The notes below the pieces were generated by a model. That model had not been told where the DNA came from. It made no database searches and saw only the letters and a list, made by a program, of their open reading frames with translations. The position numbers were made by a program, and so were the translations under genes. From Palsa-147 sp963771905 (lineage in GTDB: Bacteria > Acidobacteriota > Terriglobia > Acidiferrales > UBA7541), in the NCBI GenBank assembly GCA_963771905.1, contig CAVYVI010000004.1, positions 257,574-321,573 of the forward strand: a stretch of 64,000 nucleotides of DNA, written 5' to 3'. Below are positions 52,737 to 63,059 of the stretch, one piece after another (the first letter of the stretch is position 1; every line of letters starts with the position of its first letter).

Positions 52737-54539
52737 TCAATACTTCCACGACATGTCGGCGCCCTTTGGCGCGGTCTTCTCAATGTGCGCCGCCGCGAGC
52801 GGCAGAATGCGCTCGTTGAACGTCAGCCAGCCGTACATCATCGTTTCGTGAATATCGTCCGATTTGACCGGCATGTGCGGATCGCCCGTAAAACAGTGCG
52901 GCATATGCGGACCGAATTCGAAATCCCCCGCGTAGTACGGATCGTTCGTGCTCTCGAGGAATTTCTGAAGAAGCCGCACGGCATTGTCCAAGTAAAATGT
53001 ATCGCGCGTGCCGACTCTCACGTGAATCTTGCCGACGAGCTTCGGGCCCAGCGTCTTCCAATCGCGCTCGAGAATGTAATCCAGATCGAAGTGCTCGCGC
53101 CAATACGCCGCGACGTCCCTGTCGATGTCGCCCGTCTCCGGATTCCAGATCGGCTTGGGATATCCATCATCTCCCATCGGACCAAAGACAGCGTCAAAAA
53201 TGCCGAGTTGCTCGGTCGAGCGCCCGTGCGAGCCGAGCGCCGACTCGATCTTGCTCATTCCCTCAATCGTCTGCAAAGTTTGATCGTCCGGCGTGCGCGC
53301 CAGCGGCCGCGCAATGTGCGACCACGGCTCGTCGTACGCAAACGCGTTCTTGTCGTTGTAAATGTCGACCGACATGTACGCATGAAAATCCACGGGGTCA
53401 GGGCACATCGTCCATGCGCCGTTGTAGAAATCCGGATAGAAGACCTGGGAGGCCAGCGTCTCCCATCCTCCGGTCGAGCCGCCGTACAGGGCACGCGCCC
53501 AACCCTGGCCGATGCCGCGATATTTTTTCTCGACCGCGGGAATGAGTTCCTGCGTAATCGCATCGCCGTACGGTCCGACGTTGGCCGTATTCACGGCGTA
53601 AGAATCGTCGTAATACGGATTCGCGTGCTGGATTTCGATCAGGATGACGTGCGGCATCCGCCCCGACGTCCAATCTTGATAAAATTTATAACTGTATTCG
53701 GCGACCAACTTCTCTGTGCCCTTCGAGTCGGGAGCGGGTGGTTCGGTGCGGAAGCCTAGCCCATCGAAAATGTCGTGACTGAAGTGGCCTTGTAAGACGA
53801 CGAGGGGGTAATGCGCCTCGGGATGCTCGTCGAATCCTTCCGGCAGTAGCACGATCGCGCCGAGTTCCATCGGCCGTCCCCAGAATTTCGTCAGCAGCTC
53901 GCTCTGAATGTGGAGATGCTTCACATACTTCGTGTCCTGCGGCGCGTCAATGGCTGGAATTTTTTCCGTGAGCTCGATCTTGATCACGCCGCCCGTCGCG
54001 GGATCGATGCGCAGCTTCTGCGGCTTGCTGTACAAGTTTCCCGGCTTCGAATTCCAGTGCTGCCCTTCTCCGCGATCCATGGGAAGCTTCAGGACGTGGC
54101 CATCGGCGCGGTGAAACGTCTCGTAAATATTCAGCAAGCCCTGCACCGTGTAATCGCCCGCCGGAATATTTTCGATGCTCGCCACCGGCGCACCCGGGAC
54201 CGTCCGATCGAACGCAACCGGCGTTTCCGCGGCCAGTCCATCCACATCGACTCCAAAAATTTGCTGCGAATCGCCCATGTAGCTGATGGCAAAGCGTGGC
54301 TCATCTTCGCCCGATTTCGAAATGAGGAGATAAACTCGCCCGTCGAGCGGCGACGCGCTCAAATTCTTCGCGTAGGAAATCTCGAAGCGCAGCGGCGCGG
54401 CTTTGGCTGCATGCTTCACCCGGTTCGAATCCGCGACACCCGGCATCGCTCCAAGTAAAATCAGCGCCAAAAGCATCGCGAATTGCGCGCACGCCCGTCG
54501 CACTTGGTCGAAGGCACGAGCCCCTTGCCGCGTTGCCAT
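52737..54539 (-). CDS. Secreted esterase-like alpha/beta hydrolase
   Basis: 600 residues with an N-terminal export signal (FAMLLALILLGAMPGVADS). An Ig-like N-terminal region (40-200) precedes an esterase-D/FrsA-type hydrolase: YPLVVLQGHFSHDIFDGLGF, then the nucleophile Ser in ALYGGSTGGWETLA (GxSxG) and a late His in PHMPHCFTG. The ending includes DMSWKY. Family members are annotated as putative esterases without known substrate. It and the PagL-like gene downstream may form one exported lipid- or polysaccharide-modifying unit, which is inference from adjacency. Confidence 0.82.
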   Translation of the reverse strand: MATRQGARAFDQVRRACAQFAMLLALILLGAMPGVADSNRVKHAAKAAPLRFEISYAKNLSASPLDGRVYLLISKSGEDEPRFAISYMGDSQQIFGVDVDGLAAETPVAFDRTVPGAPVASIENIPAGDYTVQGLLNIYETFHRADGHVLKLPMDRGEGQHWNSKPGNLYSKPQKLRIDPATGGVIKIELTEKIPAIDAPQDTKYVKHLHIQSELLTKFWGRPMELGAIVLLPEGFDEHPEAHYPLVVLQGHFSHDIFDGLGFRTEPPAPDSKGTEKLVAEYSYKFYQDWTSGRMPHVILIEIQHANPYYDDSYAVNTANVGPYGDAITQELIPAVEKKYRGIGQGWARALYGGSTGGWETLASQVFYPDFYNGAWTMCPDPVDFHAYMSVDIYNDKNAFAYDEPWSHIARPLARTPDDQTLQTIEGMSKIESALGSHGRSTEQLGIFDAVFGPMGDDGYPKPIWNPETGDIDRDVAAYWREHFDLDYILERDWKTLGPKLVGKIHVRVGTRDTFYLDNAVRLLQKFLESTNDPYYAGDFEFGPHMPHCFTGDPHMPVKSDDIHETMMYGWLTFNERILPLAAAHIEKTAPKGADMSWKY

Positions 54540-54673
54540 TCATCTTCCTCCATCAATTAAATCGAGCGGTCGAGCGTAAGTCACCCGCACGCGCAGCGTC
54601 AAGTGCGCAACGGCCGCGCTCGCATCGCTACAGTCGCCGCACGCAAATCGCCATGCGATCGCCCGCTCGTCAA

Positions 54674-54681
54674 GTTACAAT
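54674..54681 (+). promoter_or_regulatory. Candidate -10 box for a near-leaderless gene
   Basis: GTTACAAT lies 10 bases before the nuclease ATG and has no ribosome site after it. Similar boxes occur before four other plus-strand genes (519, 1982, 5333, 14903). Confidence 0.45.
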
Positions 54682-54690
54682 ACGCGCCCT

Positions 54691-56085
54691 ATGGCCAAAA
54701 TTACCTTTCTCGGCGCTGCCGGCACCGTGACCGGCTCAAAATATCTCGTGGAGGCGGGCGGAAAGAAATTGCTCGTCGATTCCGGGCTCTTCGAGGGTTC
54801 CCGCGAACTGAAGGATCGCAACTGGCAGAAGCTGCCCATCGATCCCGCAACGATCGATTGGGTCCTCCTGACGCACGCGCACATCGATCACACGGGCTAT
54901 CTCCCGCGGCTCGTAAAGGACGGCTTCCGCGGCCCCATTTATTGCAACGCCGCGACGCACGATCTTTGCAATCTTCTGCTCGCCGATTCAGCGCACCTCC
55001 AGGAAGAAGAAGCTCAGTACGCAACTAAGAAAGGATATTCGCGGCACAAGCCGCCGCTGCCGCTCTACACAGTTCCCGAAGCACATGCGGCTCTCGCGCG
55101 ATTCCAGGAAGTCCCCCGCAAGGATCCGTTCACCATCAGCCCGCAATTTTCAGTTCGTCCCCATGACGCCGGCCACATTCTCGGCTCCTCTTGGCTGGAA
55201 CTTACCATCACTGACAATGGAAAGCAGACGCTCGTCGTATTTTCCGGCGACGTTGGACGCTACGATCAGCCCATCATCAACGATCCCGAGCCGCCCAGCC
55301 GCGCCGATTATCTCCTCTGCGAATCCACATATGGCGACCGCGACCATCCCGCGGGCTCTCCCGAGGACGCCCTTGCCGAAATCATCAATCGCGTGGCCAA
55401 GCGCGGCGGCGCGGTCGTAATTCCCGCGTTCGCCGTCGGCCGCACGCAAACGCTGATGTATTACCTGCATCGTCTCGAGGTTCAGCAACGCATTCCGCGC
55501 TTGCCGACCTTCGTCGACAGCCCCATGGCCATCAGCGTCACCGATCTGTACGAAAGCCACAAAGAAGATTACGACGCCGACTACTCGCGCGAGGCGCAAT
55601 CCGATTCGGGCGATCCGCTTGGTGAGTCGGGTGTGCACATGACGCGCACGGCCGATGAATCGAAGAAAATCAACGACGTGGTGACGCCGTGCATCATCGT
55701 TTCCGCCAGCGGCATGGTCACCGGTGGCCGCATTCTGCACCATCTCGCGAAACGCTTGCCCGATTCCCGCAGCGCGGTGCTTCTCGTCGGCTATCAGGGC
55801 GAAGGGACCGGTGGCCGCGCGCTCCAGGACGGCGCGAAATATCTGAAGATATTCGGCGAAATGGTTCCCGTGCGCGCGGAAATCATTACGCTCTCGCAAC
55901 TTTCGGCGCACGCCGGCCGCAGCGAATTGCTGCGGTGGCTCTCCGGATTCCAGGCTGCGCCGAAGCAAACGTTTCTCGTTCACGGCGAGCCGGTCGCGTT
56001 GCAGTCGTTCAAGGGCGCGGTGGAAACGACATATCATTGGAGTGTGATGATTCCGGCGTACAGACAATCCTTCGATTTTGCATAG
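54691..56085 (+). CDS. MBL-fold beta-CASP RNA nuclease
   Basis: 464 residues. The metallo-beta-lactamase motif THAHIDHTG (HxHxDH) and HDAGHILGSSWLEL give zinc ligands. ESTYGDRDHP is the family E/D motif, and the beta-CASP insert has AFAVGRTQTLMYYLHRL, ASGMVTGGRILHHL and SAHAGRSELLRWL with the last zinc His. This is the CPSF73-like, YSH1-type exonuclease/endonuclease group that processes RNA in the cytoplasm. A GTTACAAT box at 54674-54681 lies only 10 bases before the ATG, so the mRNA may be leaderless. Confidence 0.92.
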   Translation: MAKITFLGAAGTVTGSKYLVEAGGKKLLVDSGLFEGSRELKDRNWQKLPIDPATIDWVLLTHAHIDHTGYLPRLVKDGFRGPIYCNAATHDLCNLLLADSAHLQEEEAQYATKKGYSRHKPPLPLYTVPEAHAALARFQEVPRKDPFTISPQFSVRPHDAGHILGSSWLELTITDNGKQTLVVFSGDVGRYDQPIINDPEPPSRADYLLCESTYGDRDHPAGSPEDALAEIINRVAKRGGAVVIPAFAVGRTQTLMYYLHRLEVQQRIPRLPTFVDSPMAISVTDLYESHKEDYDADYSREAQSDSGDPLGESGVHMTRTADESKKINDVVTPCIIVSASGMVTGGRILHHLAKRLPDSRSAVLLVGYQGEGTGGRALQDGAKYLKIFGEMVPVRAEIITLSQLSAHAGRSELLRWLSGFQAAPKQTFLVHGEPVALQSFKGAVETTYHWSVMIPAYRQSFDFA

Positions 56086-56151
56086 CGGCTAAATTCGCTG
56101 GCAGTTCAGATTGCGGCAGGCGGGAATTTCCGCGCGGCAGATTACACGGAA

Positions 56152-56550
56152 CTACGCTTTGACCGTGGCGGGTTGATGCGCGAACGAGGCAACTTGCTCG
56201 AGGCGTAAGCCAATCACAAACATCGGATGCGGCGCGACGCGGCCCCAACGGGTCAGCTCCCACCGGGCGCGGATGAAATTGCATTCGGGGCGCAGCGTGA
56301 GATCGAGAATCTGCTTCGTCTGGCCGCGATAGAAACTCTGCGGAATTTTCAGAAGCGGCGTCTTGCCAAAATCCTGCCCGTCGGCTGACGCCCAAATCGA
56401 AACATCCAATGATTCCTGCTCGATCTGCTCGAAGATTTCCAGCGTGCAAAGAAACGTCCGGGTCTGGCTCGAACGAATGTCGGCGGCGTCGCTATCGCCG
56501 TTCGCCGTCACGCGCGTATGCGGCCGAATCAGCTCGAGCACCCTCGCCAT
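56152..56550 (-). CDS. Conserved hypothetical protein
   Basis: 132 residues from the ATG at 56550, chosen because GGGGAGG lies seven bases upstream. No signal peptide or membrane helix. A beta-rich pattern such as LCTLEIFEQIEQESLDVSIW and LLKIPQSFYRGQTKQILDLT suggests a small beta-sandwich. Possibly a component of structural or carbohydrate-related complexes, but I do not recognise the family. It is convergent with the nuclease gene and stands 80 bp downstream of the aminotransferase stop. Confidence 0.7.
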   Translation of the reverse strand: MARVLELIRPHTRVTANGDSDAADIRSSQTRTFLCTLEIFEQIEQESLDVSIWASADGQDFGKTPLLKIPQSFYRGQTKQILDLTLRPECNFIRARWELTRWGRVAPHPMFVIGLRLEQVASFAHQPATVKA

Positions 56551-56629
56551 CACAATCCTCCCCGAATCCGCGCGCGAATTCTAGCATACCTCGACGGCGC
56601 CCAACTCTCGTCACGTGCAGCGACAGACC

Positions 56630-57822
<1,193 letters not shown>

Positions 57823-57826
<4 letters not shown>

Positions 57827-60054
57827 CGGGCGCTCACCCGGGCTCGCCTCGCGGCGCGAGGATGCGCGGCCGGCACGGAATTTCCGTAGAGCCGCCGATA
57901 AACTTCCGCGTTGCGTAAGACGATTTGCACGTATTCGCGCGTTTCCGTGAACGGAATTGAATCGACAAATTCCGCGGGCTCCGCAAATGCGCGCCCCGCT
58001 TGCCACGTGCCCACGCGATCCTCTCCGGCGTTATAGGCGGCCAGCGCTGCTTCGAAGCTGCCCCAAGTCTTGTGCAGGTTCGCCAAATACACCGTGCCAA
58101 GTCGAAGATTGTACTCCGGATCGAAGAGCCGGACGTGAGAATAGCCGACGCGCGTTTGCCGCGCGAGCAGCCGCGCCGTCTTGGGGAGGAGTTGCATCAG
58201 TCCGTACGCGTTCGCGTGCGAGACCGCGTTCGTTTCGAACGCCGATTCCTGCCGGATCAGACCCGCAACGAGCATCGGATCGACGGCCGCATGGGCCGCC
58301 GCCGCGCGCAGCGGCTTTTCATAGGGCAGCGGAAACGCCACAAGCCAGACTTCGAGCGGAACATCTTCGAATCGCCTTGCTTCAAGGCCCGGACAAAGTT
58401 GCCGCGCCGTGGTCATGGAAGGGCCGTAGTGGCCCGCTTTCGCGGCGGCCTGCGCGGCTTCTAGAAGCAATCGCGGCTCGCCGGTCGTGGCGTAGGCCGC
58501 GCGCAATTCGAGTTCGGCGGATGAATCGAACGCGATCGAGCGCAACGCATCGGCGCGCGCCTGCCGCGGCGCCGCCTCGGGTGGAATCGTGGCCGCAATT
58601 GACATAGCCGGTGGTGGAGGCAGAATTCTCGCGAGCGCATCGATCAGCGTCACGGGCCCGTCGCCGAGCGCCGCGAGGCGCGCGGCGGCAAGTCCCCCAA
58701 AATACGTCTGCGTGAAACGATCGCAAATTTTTCCGTAATACGCGCGGGCGCGCGGCACGTCGCCGGATTTTTCCGCTTCCCGGCCCAGCCAGTAAAGATC
58801 GTCGGTAATGAATTGCGAATTCGGGAAGCGCGCGAGATGCTGTTCCAGCAGGCTCACCGCTTCGGGCTTGTGGTCCAGATAGGCCGTCCAGGCAACGCGC
58901 CAGTTCGCCGCGGGCGCGTCGGTGCTGCCGGAAAAATCGTGGTCGACGCGCGCGTAGTACGACGCCGCGCGCTCGCGATCGAGCTGCACCCAATAATAAT
59001 TCCCCGTAAAGTAGAGAGCTTGTTCGGCCCAGCGGCTCGAAGGTGCGCGTGCGACAGCGGCTTCCGTCGCCGCCAGCATGGGCGCTTCGCTCTGCAGGTT
59101 GCGATAGGCCTGCGACAGCAACTCGAGACGCTCCGCGTCGGCATCCGGATCGCTGAACGAAAGTTCGGTGAGCGCAGAAAGCGGCTCGCCGAGTCCCACA
59201 CGGCATTGCGCGATCCGAACCATGGCGCGATCGCGATCGGCGCCGGTCAGCTCGGGAAGAAGTTGCAAATAATCGTCGCGCGCTTCGTACCATTCATGCG
59301 TCGTGTAGAGCCCATCCGCATGCGCCATCCGCACGTCGAGTGGAACACTCGGGAAGCTCGCGCCGAGTTTGCCGTGCAGAAGTTCCGCCTTCATCCCCGC
59401 TTCGTGCGACTGGATGCTCAGAGGATAGCGATAGAAAACGGCCAGATAGTCGGACGCCGCGCCGGTCAAGTCGTTCGCGCTTTCGTGGGCCTGCGCGCGG
59501 ACAAACAACAGCGCCGGATCGGTTTCGGTGCCGGGATAGGCCGCGAGCGCATCGAGAATTTCTTGAGGTTGTGACGCAGCGAGTGCAATGTCACCCAAAG
59601 CTTCGAGCGCCTGCTCCGTCATCACCGAATCGGGATAGTCGTGACGAAGCTTTTTCAGTTCATCCATCGCTGGCACGAAGCGGTAGAGCCCGCGATCGGT
59701 TTCCGCGCTCCAGTAGAGAACATAGTCACCGAGAAGAAGATCGCCCGACGCTTTGTCGAGCCACGTTCGCGCCTTCGCGTAATTCCCTTTTGAGTAGTCG
59801 AAGTAGCCGAGAGCTAGCGCGGCGCGCTGGCCGAGTTCGCCCGAGCGCTTGCGTGACGCGAATACGCTAAGACTCGCATAAGCTGCCGCCGGCTGCTTGT
59901 CCTTTAGCGCGCGCGACCACGCTTCCAGTTGCGCCTCGGGTGGCAACCCCGCCCTCTTTGCCGCGGCGGGCGTCTGCGCGTAGGCGGAAATCGAAATGAA
60001 AAAGATGGAGGCCAACACCACGGCCGCCCCCATCCGCCGAATTTGAAATGTCAT
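57823..60054 (-). CDS. slt: Soluble lytic murein transglycosylase
   Basis: 743 residues from the ATG at 60054; longer frames lead into the neighbouring gene. Signal peptide (MGAAVVLASIFFISISAYAQ). Residues 40-560 are a superhelix of TPR-like helices, as in the Slt70 ring. The C-terminal transglycosylase domain has the catalytic Glu in GLIRQESAFETNAVS, followed by AYGLMQLLPKTARLLA and ALAAYNAGEDRVGTW. It cleaves peptidoglycan to anhydromuropeptides in the periplasm. It overlaps the aminotransferase gene and follows the 60065 gene by 10 bp. Confidence 0.93.
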
Positions 60055-60064
60055 CGCGTGTGAG

Positions 60065-60883
60065 TTAGTGCCGCAAAACCGGCGAGGGATACGGGTACTC
60101 TCCGAGGGCTTCCGGGTCACCGTCCGCCAAAATCGCCACCATCCAGTCGTGGAAATAATCCACGGGCTGATCGAGGATGGCTTTGAAGCGGCGGTCGTAT
60201 TCCTTGCGAGCCTTGTCCAAGTCGTCCCGAAGACGGACGCAGATATCTTTGTTTTCACGCGCCAGCCGCACATCCTTCGGCCTGAGCATTTTAATGTCTT
60301 GCATGGCCACTTTGGCGACTCGTTTTGCACGGCGGTGCAATTCCTGAATTTCGGCCGAAAGCGACGCGACGTCAAATGCCGGTGCTTCGCGCTCGACGGG
60401 AGCAGCCAGCTCGGCCGGCGCCTCGTGCAATTCCTCAACGGGCGGCTCAACCGCAACGGCTTCGTCCGCGACGATTTCTTCCGTGATCGCAGCCTCTTCG
60501 GCTTCCCATTCTTCTTCGATTTCTTCTTCGCGCGATGTCGCGGGTGCCGGCGCGGCTGCCACCGTCGCTGCAATCATCCTTGCGGCGGCGTGTACGCCGC
60601 CGGAATCGTGATCGCGCGGCTGCAATGCGATGGTGACGAAATTCGAGAGAACGCCCAAGCCCGCGGCGAGCGATGCGGCCGCCGCCTGCGCGCGCAGCAT
60701 GGCCGGAAGCGCGTTCGAAGCGCGGCTCGAAGCGCACGCGGAAATCAAATCGGCGTATGCGTGCTGCAGCTCCTCGACCGTGTGCTGCAGCGGCCCGAGA
60801 TTGTCGCGCAGCGCGCGAGCCACCGCTTCATCGAGCGGATGCTCGTTTGCGGCCGGTGCGTGCGTCTTGTGGGTCTTGGTCAT
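60065..60883 (-). CDS. Unknown Glu/Ala-rich coiled-coil protein
   Basis: 272 residues. The N-terminal 90 form helices (LRDNLGPLQHTVEELQHAYA). A highly acidic, Ala/Glu/Val-rich and probably disordered stretch spans about 110-165 (EEEIEEEWEAEEAAITEEIV). A basic coiled coil (EIQELHRRAKRVAKVAMQDI, LRDDLDKARKEYDRRFKAIL) follows and the end is Pro-rich. No signal peptide, enzyme motif or known family seen. It is 10 bp upstream of slt on the same strand and likely co-transcribed, so a link to cell-wall turnover is possible but undemonstrated. Confidence 0.68.
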   Translation of the reverse strand: MTKTHKTHAPAANEHPLDEAVARALRDNLGPLQHTVEELQHAYADLISACASSRASNALPAMLRAQAAAASLAAGLGVLSNFVTIALQPRDHDSGGVHAAARMIAATVAAAPAPATSREEEIEEEWEAEEAAITEEIVADEAVAVEPPVEELHEAPAELAAPVEREAPAFDVASLSAEIQELHRRAKRVAKVAMQDIKMLRPKDVRLARENKDICVRLRDDLDKARKEYDRRFKAILDQPVDYFHDWMVAILADGDPEALGEYPYPSPVLRH

Positions 60884-61118
60884 CGGAAATATGGTTCCAT
60901 AATGATTATGGAAACCGTTCCGGAGGGTGTCAACTGAGTTTCCGGCGCGCCGTTCCTGTCGATACCGGTTCGGTCGAAGGGTGCCGAATTTGTGACTCGT
61001 AAGATGAGGCGCGGTGCTGCGTTTTCAGCCATTTAGCCTCGTTTCGAATCGTTCGGGTGTAACTCGCGGAGTTGGCGCGCCCCATTGGCAACCGTTGCGA
61101 AGATTTTCTCTTCGCAAA

Positions 61119-62837
61119 TTACGGCTTCGCTTCGTAGACCGTCTTCCCGTCCTCCATGGTCCACAGCACTTTGGTGTTTCTGAGCTCGTCCGGAGAGACG
61201 GTCAGTACGTCGCGGTCCACCAACACGAGATCCGCCTGCTTTCCGGACGCGATCGAACCAATTTTGTCCAACTGCCTCATCGCAATGGCTGAGTTGCGCG
61301 TATACGCAAAGAGCATTGCCTCGCGCGGCATGCATTGGCTTGCGTCCAAAACACCTTCCGGCCCTTTGCGCGTCTCCGCCTGATACATTGCCCAGAAGAC
61401 GTTAGGAGATGTAACAGGCCAGTCGCTCGCACCGGAAATAGTCCCGCCGGCATCGAGAATGGAGCGCGCCGGGTATTGCCATACATAGACTTCCGGATCG
61501 ATATATGGCTTGATGAGTTCAATCGTGTCCGGCTCGGCGGTCGCCCAATAGAGTTGAAATGCCGCGATGACTCCGAGCTCTTTGAAGCGAGGAATGTCCG
61601 CCGGGACCACGAATTGAAGATGGGTGATGGTGTGCGGGATTCCGGAGTTTCCGTTCGCCTTTCGAGCGGCTTCCATTCCATTGAGCGCTTCGGTGACCGC
61701 TTTGTCCCCGATCGCATGAACGTGAACGAGCAACCCTTGTTTGTCCGCTTCGATAACGAGTTTCGCGAACTGCGCCGGGTCGAACAGCAAGTCTCCGTTG
61801 AGCCCGGTGTTCTTATAAGGCGAAGACATCGCTGCACTCTGCGACGGATATTCCACGACGCCGTCGGCAAAGACTTTGATACCGGGAATCGTGAGTCCGC
61901 GGACGTCACTAAACTCCCTTCTCAGCGCCTGAATCGCAATCAGCGGATCGGTGTTGTCGCCTTTCTTGAGCTTGACCTCGGGCAGCGCTGCGACGCGCGC
62001 GGTCAATTCTCCACGCTCCGACAAATCGCGATAGGCGGTCAGAATGGGTTCGTCGACGAGTGGATCGAGCCACGAGGTGATTCCGAGACTGTGCAGGTAT
62101 TGGACGGCCGAACGGCCTGCTTCGAGAAGCTCTGCACGAGTCGGCGGCGGAAGAATCGCCTGAATTTTTTCCAGCCCCTCGTCCACGGCAAATCCGTTCG
62201 GTTCCACGTCCGGGCCAACGCCATAATATTTGCGCTGGGCCACGGTAAGGTGGCTGACGAATTCCTTCGTCACCCCGGCGCGAGCGCGCAATGCCCGATT
62301 CGCCCAGCCGGTATGTCCGTCGGAGCCCTCGAGGTACAGCGGCTGATTTTCGTACTCGCCTGTGTTGAAGGTGGCGTTCAGCTCGTCGAGCCGCGACCAG
62401 ATCGGCAACGGCATGCCGCTTACGATCAGTATGCCGCCGTGCATTCCTTTGCCTGCCTTTTTCGCTCCGGCAACAAAGGCTGCCAACTCCGCAACCGTGC
62501 GAAGCGATTCGCCTACATCGGGCGAATTGAGCGAAATTCCGCCATAAATCGCGTGTACGTGGCTGTCGATCAGGCCGGGCAGAAGCGTCTTTCCATGCAG
62601 ATCAATTTTCTCGGCGTCCTTGTCGGCGGTTCGTGCGATGTCCGTTGAATTGCCGACGGCGATGATTTTATCTCCGCGAATCGCGACGGCTTCGGCGTAC
62701 GGATGCTCCGGTTCGCCGGTGAAAATCTTGCCGTTGTAGAAAATGCGCTCGACGGTCTTGTCCGCGCTCGCCCAAGTGACGGGCGCAATGCAGGCCGCGA
62801 TTGCCACGAATGTCAGAATGCGGATTCGCAAGTTCAT
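61119..62837 (-). CDS. Amidohydrolase family 3 protein (YtcJ-like)
   Basis: 572 residues from the ATG at 62837, giving a signal peptide (RILTFVAIAACIAPVTWASA). The amidohydrolase-3 pattern is clear: ERIFYNGKIFTGE opening, metal ligands in LLPGLIDSHVHAI, IKVFADGVVEYPS, LLVHVHAIGDKAV with two His, and GGTISGASDWPV with the catalytic Asp. The final SIASGKQADLVLVDRDVLTV closes the composite beta-sandwich. Members hydrolyse N-acyl or exocyclic amide bonds; substrate unknown. A TATAAT box on the minus strand at 62941-62946 may be its -10 element. Divergent from the reductase at 63060. Confidence 0.9.
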   Translation of the reverse strand: MNLRIRILTFVAIAACIAPVTWASADKTVERIFYNGKIFTGEPEHPYAEAVAIRGDKIIAVGNSTDIARTADKDAEKIDLHGKTLLPGLIDSHVHAIYGGISLNSPDVGESLRTVAELAAFVAGAKKAGKGMHGGILIVSGMPLPIWSRLDELNATFNTGEYENQPLYLEGSDGHTGWANRALRARAGVTKEFVSHLTVAQRKYYGVGPDVEPNGFAVDEGLEKIQAILPPPTRAELLEAGRSAVQYLHSLGITSWLDPLVDEPILTAYRDLSERGELTARVAALPEVKLKKGDNTDPLIAIQALRREFSDVRGLTIPGIKVFADGVVEYPSQSAAMSSPYKNTGLNGDLLFDPAQFAKLVIEADKQGLLVHVHAIGDKAVTEALNGMEAARKANGNSGIPHTITHLQFVVPADIPRFKELGVIAAFQLYWATAEPDTIELIKPYIDPEVYVWQYPARSILDAGGTISGASDWPVTSPNVFWAMYQAETRKGPEGVLDASQCMPREAMLFAYTRNSAIAMRQLDKIGSIASGKQADLVLVDRDVLTVSPDELRNTKVLWTMEDGKTVYEAKP

Positions 62838-63059
62838 TTGAAATGCCTCCGAACGCCTGCGCACGTCGGAAAAGCGAGCATGAGAAAAGCCGCAACCCGG
62901 CTCGAACTGGAGCGTTTCGTGATTTGGCGTGGCGGGCGAGATTATATACAATACGCGCCACGTTATTGACTCTCATGTGAGAGCCGCTATCACGAATGAG
63001 GGCATTCCGAATCCCGACATGGCACTAGCTGAATCCCGCACGCTCTCTGGAGACCGCTC

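Noticed and set aside
52257..53759. 500-codon Arg/His-rich plus-strand frame
   Set aside because: Antisense to the PagL-like and esterase genes; no motifs.
61335..62648. 437-codon frame on the plus strand
   Set aside because: Antisense to the amidohydrolase, which has complete catalytic motifs.
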